64,000 bases of DNA from Trichoplax adhaerens (Eukaryota; Placozoa; Uniplacotomia; Trichoplacea; Trichoplacidae), in NCBI RefSeq assembly GCF_000150275.1, contig NW_002060944.1, positions 3,290,229 through 3,354,228 of the forward strand, given 5' to 3'. Shown piece by piece: positions 55,036 through 64,000 of the stretch (position 1 is its first letter; every line of letters begins with the position of its first letter). The translations under genes were made by a program, and so were the position numbers. The notes beneath the pieces were generated by a model, which saw only the letters and a program-made list of their open reading frames with translations, had not been told where the DNA came from and ran no database searches.

Positions 55036-56647
55036 GACTATCAATGAGCAAACTCTTCATTTTGGTCCACCACTGCGCAGACTTCTGAATGTATGGGAGC
55101 GTACGTAGCCCTTAGACGAGTGAAAAAGACCTTTTTTTAGTCTTGTTTGAGTAGTCGATCGCGTGACGTAGAACGTACGTGACGCCACTGGTATGATCGA
55201 AGTTTTACAGTAGATTGCATCACGTATTCGACACGCAGGGACTGTACAGATTGCCCAAGTAGTAGTGACCTGGCGTATCTGACGCGCACGTTGTACTTCA
55301 AGTCCATTCGGTTGTCGATTTTCGCCGGTTGAAGATTCCACAAGGTAAAATTGCTTCGCTCTGTAGATAGTTGTACTAATTGAATTCATCACCTTGGATT
55401 AATGATGTTATTGGATCAAGAGAGAGATTGGGATAGCGTTTTCAATTTACTTTTGACTACCCAATCCATACTGACATTGCTTGACTACTGATTTTGGACT
55501 GCACTTGTACGCAATCATGTGGACAAGATTGGTATCGAACGTGGTCAATGAACGATGAATGACTGATAATTAACATACGCTTTCCAGAATGCCTTGATTA
55601 ATGAATTAAAAAAAGTTCAATGTGAAAGGAAGATAGATTACTTATACACAGTCAGTCAAGTTTCAATCAATATGAAATAGTCCTTATTTATATGGGTTGG
55701 GTAGATGACTTTCTCCATGACTTGTGTACAACAGTAGCTAGACATGTTTTAGACATTCATCGCAATCGAAATACCAAGTGCAGTTAGTATATCATCGTTT
55801 CATCAATATTATTATTATTTATCATTATTAACAATGCAGTCATACTAGTAGAATACTTGATGGTGTAATACAATAAATTAATGATGCATTTGTTAACAAG
55901 AAAAAACACTTCATAGCAGATTATGTAGCATACTACTGCATACGTGCAGCTATTTTGATTGAATGACCAATATGGTAGATGAATTCATGCCGCTACATCC
56001 ATTACCTTACAGTATTAAAATAAGAAATCGATCCTTCCCTAAATGAACATTGATTACTTTATGTACAATTTAGAAGATACTGTAGTCAGTGGATAGACTA
56101 AAAGCAATTTCAAGTAACCTCAGTAAGGTATATACCATTATGTACTGCACGTCGATCCATCATGAAGGCAAAAGATGCTATGGTTGAGAAATTTAAAACC
56201 TAATGATTGTAAATGACAGTACACTACATCCTATATGTTTTATGTAAATGATGATGATGATAGCCATTGACCAGACTTTGCAAATTTCACCACTGCACAA
56301 GGTGCTTGGAAAATATGTTTATATACCAATGTGGTGATACTCTCAATTGATGCGTATCAACATCTAAAAGTAATGTGTTTGATCACATCGAGTTTCTGCA
56401 ATAGACTGATTCTTCCGTCAATGCAAAATGGCGCTACTGTATTTAGCGTACATAATGCGATTCAGTGCCATTCGACTCTGTAATTGATTTACATACTGTA
56501 AATTTAGTACATACGGTGTCGTATCAACTCCTACAGAATGGATACATTGCTACGACATATGTCGTTTGTTATGAGCTGTTGGCGAATTCATAGGATCTCT
56601 ATTGACTAATCAGAAGTATCTTGTTGTATGCAACAGCATTTCTAGAA
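55036..56647. other. intergenic upstream of cytochrome c
   Basis: About 1.6 kb with no defensible exon. A 111-codon minus-strand ORF (55392 to 55057) has no recognisable motif. Confidence 0.35.
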
Positions 56648-57495
56648 ATGAGTGTTCCTGATGGTGATCCAACAAAGGGTGCAAAACTTTTCAAGCAACG
56701 CTGTTCCCAATGCCACACCACCGAAAAGGTAATTCAATATGCTAGATAATAAAGTGATGAATATGTGGCTTTGCTAAAATGTTACCTTAGTGTTAGTTAA
56801 TGAGATTGATGACTTCAAATAGTCGTAATGATCATGATTATAAAGTAGTCAATTTTTAAATGTGGATACTGAAGATGATAAAATGAACGTATAGCAACAC
56901 TATGGATGAAATGCTCACGCAATGACATTATAATCTTTTGCAGGGTGGAAAGCATAAGACTGGACCTAATTTACATGGCTTGATTGGAAGAAAAACGGGT
57001 CAAGCACCTGGATTCACTTATACCCCTAGTAATATTAACAAAGGTATGGTTTATTGCATAATAAATGCCTAGATTACAAGTTAGCAAAACAAGACAATAT
57101 TGATCACTGTATTAATCCTTAATTAATATGTGGAACTTACAAAGGTATCACTTGGGGACCTGATACCCTCTTCCAATATTTGGAAAATCCCAAAAAATAC
57201 ATCCCTGGTCAGTTTATGAAATATTTTGTCGCTAAAGGACTATCCTAATTGTGCATAATCTAAGCGTTCAAACTATAATTTCGGATTGCATTCAATTTAG
57301 GAACTAAAATGGTATTTGCTGGCTTGAAGAAAAAGAATGAACGAGCCGGTAAATTGCGATTGTGACAAATACTTATCGTCAACTGATTGATCTTGAGTGT
57401 ATTTGTTAACAGTAGGTTAAGTGCTGAATTAATCCAACTATTTATATTTACAATTTTTAGATCTAATCGCCTTTTTAAAGGAAGCAACGAAATAG
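56648..57495 (+). CDS. CYCS: cytochrome c
   Basis: Electron carrier between complexes III and IV in the mitochondrial intermembrane space. Five exons: 56648-56728, 56944-57043, 57145-57207, 57301-57348, 57461-57495; 108 residues. The haem motif is CSQCH at about residues 19-23, after [13 protein letters not shown]. Canonical blocks follow: [53 protein letters not shown] (axial methionine present) and [10 protein letters not shown] at the end. Four introns are unusually many for such a short gene; each junction is in phase. The last intron must be spliced out, because reading through its donor would end the protein early at LRL-stop without the C-terminal helix. Confidence 0.97.
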
Positions 57496-58270
57496 TTATG
57501 GATGTGGTAGAGGATGATGTAACTATTATCGCTATTTCCCTGTTATTTCATTCTGTAGTACCGTCGACTATGATGTACTTTAGAATTTTTTAATGGTGAA
57601 CTTTTCATCGATGCGTACTTATTACATTAGTAGAATCGGTAAATACTTAGCTGCTTAATTAGCCTAACAACTTCATAATTCAGATCAATACCAGAAAGTT
57701 TATCAATAAAACTTATTTAATCCAACTAGCTTAATTAGATTAAGTTTCGTGCGTCTCTTTACGTTGCATTTTGTGGTGCAATGTTCAATGACTACATAAT
57801 TGTTTTCAACTACGAAGAGTTGAAGTATCCGCTTGATGGTTATGCACTTACTGTGGAACTGCGGGAAATCAAATAAGATAATGCGCTTGCTATCAAAACT
57901 CATACTGCTAAGAATAGCGTTTTGTGTTCATGAAACGCCAGATTCAAACGTAGCAATAGAAAACTCAGAGAGATGAAGGTTTAACAACAATTTATTGCAT
58001 TCATAAGCAGTAAACATGAAATAGATAGTTGTAGCAGATACCATAACATCTAACTTCTATATAGGCAATTCTATGTGCTGCCATAATACAATTAAGTATA
58101 CGCGGTACCCTAATTAATCAAGTACGTGTTCAATATACTGTATGACCTATAACATTTGTATTACAGTACAAACGAAAGTACTGTACTCACACGGCTGTTG
58201 GTAATCTCTATGATCTGTAATGCGTCGAAAATCGTACTCAATTTCATGGTTTCTAGAACTTCTGCACGAT
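57496..58270. other. tail-to-tail spacer
   Basis: 775 bases between the cytochrome c stop and the pyruvate kinase stop. AT-rich, nothing recognisable. Confidence 0.5.
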
Positions 58271-60761
<2,491 letters not shown>

Positions 60762-61243
60762 TCTGATCGATGTCTAACGCTGTTAATTTGTCGAAAATCA
60801 AGTTATTTAGTTTTTATTGGTTTAAGTCAATTCACTTTCGATTAAGTATTGATCAAGAACCTGTCGCGTTTAGTAGTTGAACGTAAACGATGAGCGTAAA
60901 TTAAAATTTAAAAATATTTTAGTTGGCTGTAAAGAAAAATACTGTATTATTCTTTTAGACACTAATCTATCGTTTTATAACATCAGCTAAATCTTATCGC
61001 AGGAATTTTACATTATATCAATTTTTAGTATCGTCACATTTAGCTAACATTTGTAATCTATATTAATGTTTTAAATTTAATTTCATTTATTTCTTGTTTA
61101 TGACATACGAGTATTGGCGTTTATGTAAGCACTTTTAAAATCTCGAGTGCGTACTATACTTGTGACTTGTCACACCTGACTGCCTCATTGTACAGTGTTC
61201 AGTACCGTATTGTTAGAGACTTTCTAAGGGAAACCTAAGCATT
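60762..61243. other. pyruvate kinase upstream region
   Basis: About 480 bases ahead of the pyruvate kinase ATG, presumed promoter. Nothing distinct seen until the MITE-like element. Confidence 0.35.
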
Positions 61244-61384
61244 AGGCCCGTTCATAATAACCCCGATTACTCAAGATACTCAGCGTGAATAGCTTCAACG
61301 ATGATACATTATTCTAGGAGTCTCCTAGCCCGTTCATAATAACCCTGAGTAGCTGAGTAATCGGGGTTATTATGAACGGGCCTG
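61244..61384. mobile_element. MITE-like element with 30-bp perfect terminal inverted repeats
   Basis: The left end (61244-61273) and right end (61354-61383) are perfect 30-base inverted copies beginning AGGCCCGTTCATAATAACCC. The nine bases CTAAGCATT lie immediately left (61235-61243) and again right (61385-61393, one base beyond the repeat), which looks like a target-site duplication. The interior is only about 80 bases, has no coding capacity, and holds a third partial copy of the end (61328-61345) and a palindrome CTAGGAG-T-CTCCTAG (61314-61328). A 9-base duplication is typical of Mutator-like elements; an 8-base reading would suggest hAT. Non-autonomous and probably recent, since the ends are identical. 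Confidence 0.75.
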
Positions 61385-61393
61385 CTAAGCATT

Positions 61394-63114
61394 GTCATCT
61401 TAGAAGTCGATGCTTAGTCAGGTTTAGCCTAATGCTTGAACGCGCTACAGTGGTAGAAGTTAAATGCACTTTGTAAAAACTCTTTCATTTCCATAAATAC
61501 TACAAGCGAGATTTCATCATCAAATGGTATCTAATACGATTACAAAGGAGAGACACGACTGGTAATTAATTAAGCAAACTTGAAATGCCCGCCGGTGTTA
61601 TAACTTATATAAGCTATTTTAAATAGAATTTCTAATAGTTCTATACGCGTACATAAAGAAATTGAAGTTACCACCAGCACAACAATGGTTTATACGATAT
61701 TGTTGAAGGCCAATACGAATATTCTACTATACATACTCCAACGTACGCTGTTAACGCTATTGATTATCATACTTTATTACACTGGGAAAAGATCGGGGCA
61801 GTGTGGTATGGTATATGTACTGTAGACTTGAATGCGGTACATTTGGACAATTTTGGGACCTTATGTTATAGTAGAATAAATAAAATAAATGACAGATTGT
61901 GAAAGCGTGATATATACATGTATATACGTACAGTAGTGTAGTGATGGAGGAATGATAGATAGGTCGACATTCTGTGTGAAAGCACTTTTACATCTACTGT
62001 ATTGGTAACAATCGCTTGCAGCCATCACCTCGATACGAATATTTTCATGAATAAAGTATACTGTATATACATGTTTTATACATACCATCAAAAACGGTAG
62101 CTGCTACCGATATGATTGAAAGCAATATATCCAAAAGTATAGATAGAAATGAGTTCAAATTCGCAGTCGGCGTACAGTATTAGCCGATAACTATCAATTA
62201 CACTATTTGGAGTGTTCCATTTTTGGGGTACTGTTTACTCTTTGATAACGTAAAGTACTTGAATATTAATTAATTATTGTGGCAATGCGCTGCCGCTACG
62301 ACACTGTAAATACTGTACTGTACTATGCGTATCTGTACAGTATACAGTAGGTAGACTTAGCGATCATGCCGGACATGCTTTCATAATATTCTCAACAGAA
62401 ATGTCCTATGAAATGAAGTTAATCATAATGTCTAATGTTACTGAAAGGAAATACTGTACTGTACGCGTATAATATAAAATCAAGTCTGCGGTGCCAAGTT
62501 AAAATGTCAAGCAATATTATTCGAATATCCAGTACGTACAGTACAGTATGCATGATTGCCTTCCCTATCATGTGTAATACTGTAGGTGTAAATTATAATG
62601 TCTACTGAGTGCTGCAATTTTTACTAATTCAGTTAAATTACTAATAAGGATACTGAAGGTGTAAAATGCAAAATTGATTATTTTGCAAGCTTTCAAAGCG
62701 TCCAGGCTATTCTTGCAATGCATTTGACTACATCGTAGGATTGATTTTTCTCCCGCTGGCGATACGTTTAATGAAATTATTTAATTAATGCGGTACAGAA
62801 CATACTATACGAGTACAAGCGTACGCATCTGTTCTGTATGTAAAGAGCTGATGAACGATTCTCTCCAGCAAGCTTCTATGGAAATAGCCGGTGGTACTGC
62901 AACAATGAAACTTCTGACTAAGATACTGTCCGTATACATGGATTCAATATTAACTACATATACCATAGGCTCGACATGATTGCCCTTTACTCCAAGTCTT
63001 TGGCTACTGATAGCACAGATAGAAATATACGAGTACACTACTGTACAGTGATATTAGCAAGAAGAGGGATGGACAACGAGTCTGGAGATTAAGCTTGCGG
63101 TTACGTAACAAAAA
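61394..63114. other. intergenic with scattered GTAC palindromes
   Basis: About 1.7 kb with no recognisable gene. Short GTAC-type palindromes occur at about 62305-62345, 62455-62465 and 62535-62550. A pair of overlapping ORFs on opposite strands at 62788-63038 has no motif. Confidence 0.4.
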
Positions 63115-63144
63115 CCATCACCTTAGCACAAGCTAAGGTGATGG
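63115..63144. repeat. perfect 13-bp hairpin with 4-base loop
   Basis: CCATCACCTTAGC at 63115-63127 and its exact reverse complement at 63132-63144 enclose the loop ACAA. Followed by AAAA. Isolated: I see no other copy in the window. Confidence 0.8.
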
Positions 63145-63735
63145 AAAATACGGATATAACTATAATGAATGGAATAAGTAATTGAACAAGCAGATTAATC
63201 AACTCATGCAATTGCATGAATACTTGAAATTAGGTCCTTCCCAACTTTGTTACGTTGTATCAGTGTTAAGTCAAAAAATTTGAACGACCGAAATGTAGTG
63301 TTCACAGCAGGTCTGCTTGAATTCTTCAACAACATTGTGGTACGTGACACCAAAAAGTAGCTATGGTTGCAGTTGAATTTTTTTTTTTGCAAGCCTGTGC
63401 ATTTCTAGTACAGTCTGCCGATGTCGAGAATGTGCCTTGGGTCAAGTGTAAGGTATGATTGATCCTATTTCAAGATGGCTTACCTATCGCTGAGATGGTG
63501 GAAGGTGGGTGATTTTCAAGGAGGAATGGAGTAGGTACAAGATTTCCTGACTGCCAATTGAAGCGAATAACATCGACTTTTATGGCGGTATAGTACTGCT
63601 TACTGCGGAACTGTACTTACTGTAGGTCTTACTGAAAAGAGCATTTAGGTGCTGTTGCATCAACAGTGTGGAACAAAGGTACGGTGACTACTTGCCCAGT
63701 GTCACTTCTTGGACGGCTGAGCTACAGTGCGATTG

Positions 63736-63777
63736 ATACAGTACAGTACAGTATGTACTGTACACTGTACACAGTAC
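63736..63777. repeat. short GTAC-palindrome run
   Basis: ATACAGTACAGTACAGTATG followed by TACTGTACACTGTACACAG: the same word family as at 54285-55035. Confidence 0.75.
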
Positions 63778-63819
63778 GGGATTTTGACAAAATTGAAAGC
63801 CCCTGTACTTACTTACTGT

Positions 63820-64000
63820 AAAAGGGCATGAATCTACTACTACAGAGTGCTTAAAAACTCGATGATTACCCCAGTATACACAATACACATATCATACACT
63901 TCTTCAACTACTCAACCATTCATTAAAGTGCCCTGTCTAAAAGGGCATGAGTCTACTACTACAGAGTGCTTAAAAACTCGATGATTACCCCAGTATACAC
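63820..64000 (+). repeat. tandem duplication, period 119, running off the window
   Basis: A 62-base block beginning AAAAGGGCATGAATCTACTA at 63820 recurs at 63939 with one A-to-G change and continues to the last base. Sequence just ahead of each copy is also similar. At least one more partial unit probably lies beyond the edge. Confidence 0.85.

Noticed and set aside
54653-55088. ORFs of 90-110 codons on both strands rich in Y-S-T-V-L-Y-C-T
   Set aside because: They are translations of GTAC palindromes, which stay open in several frames.

Overview
The window is nuclear DNA from an animal-like eukaryote. It is AT-rich, and the genes are broken into many short exons (up to 23 per gene) by introns mostly of 60 to 400 bases. 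The gene set is orthodox metazoan: COP1, cyclin H, SAM50, PI4-kinase beta, CIAO1, TFIIIC63, cytochrome c and pyruvate kinase. High intron density, compact genes and the presence of COP1 and MEI4 make an early-branching animal likely. A placozoan is my best guess, but that is inference, not something the sequence proves. A 50-base N run at 7230-7279 shows this is a draft assembly.

Layout, left to right. At 199-282 (-) is the first exon of a gene leaving the window on the left, head to head with GTF3C5 (809-4421, +). At 6573-6983 (-) and 17437-17874 (-) are two intronless genes for related coiled-coil membrane proteins; they flank COP1 (8811-14253, -) and a weak candidate gene (14765-15404, +). 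From 17875 to 24659 there is no recognisable gene, but there is a degenerate tandem array at about 22617-23575. Then come MEI4 (24660-26730, +), SAMM50 (27055-30217, -), a small two-exon ORF (31467-31772, +) directly ahead of cyclin H (32015-34412, +), PI4KB (36858-42015, +), a guanine-deaminase relative that has lost catalytic residues (43367-47352, -), CIAO1 (49867-53999, -), cytochrome c (56648-57495, +) and pyruvate kinase (58271-60761, -). The right end holds a MITE-like element (61244-61384), GTAC-palindrome arrays, a hairpin and a tandem duplication running off the edge.

No shared pathway joins the genes. Gene models were built by reading exon by exon, joining exons only where splice sites, reading phase and family alignment agreed. 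For GTF3C5, COP1, MEI4, SAMM50, cyclin H, PI4KB, the deaminase, CIAO1, cytochrome c and pyruvate kinase the summed exon lengths give one unbroken frame. This exercise exposed two GC-AG introns, one strong AT-AC intron candidate (CIAO1), one less certain non-canonical intron (GTF3C5) and several 18-base exons.

Most notable items: the deaminase pseudoenzyme, the MEI4 homologue (a meiotic break-formation factor), the possible dicistronic small ORF plus cyclin H transcript, and the unnamed coiled-coil membrane protein pair.
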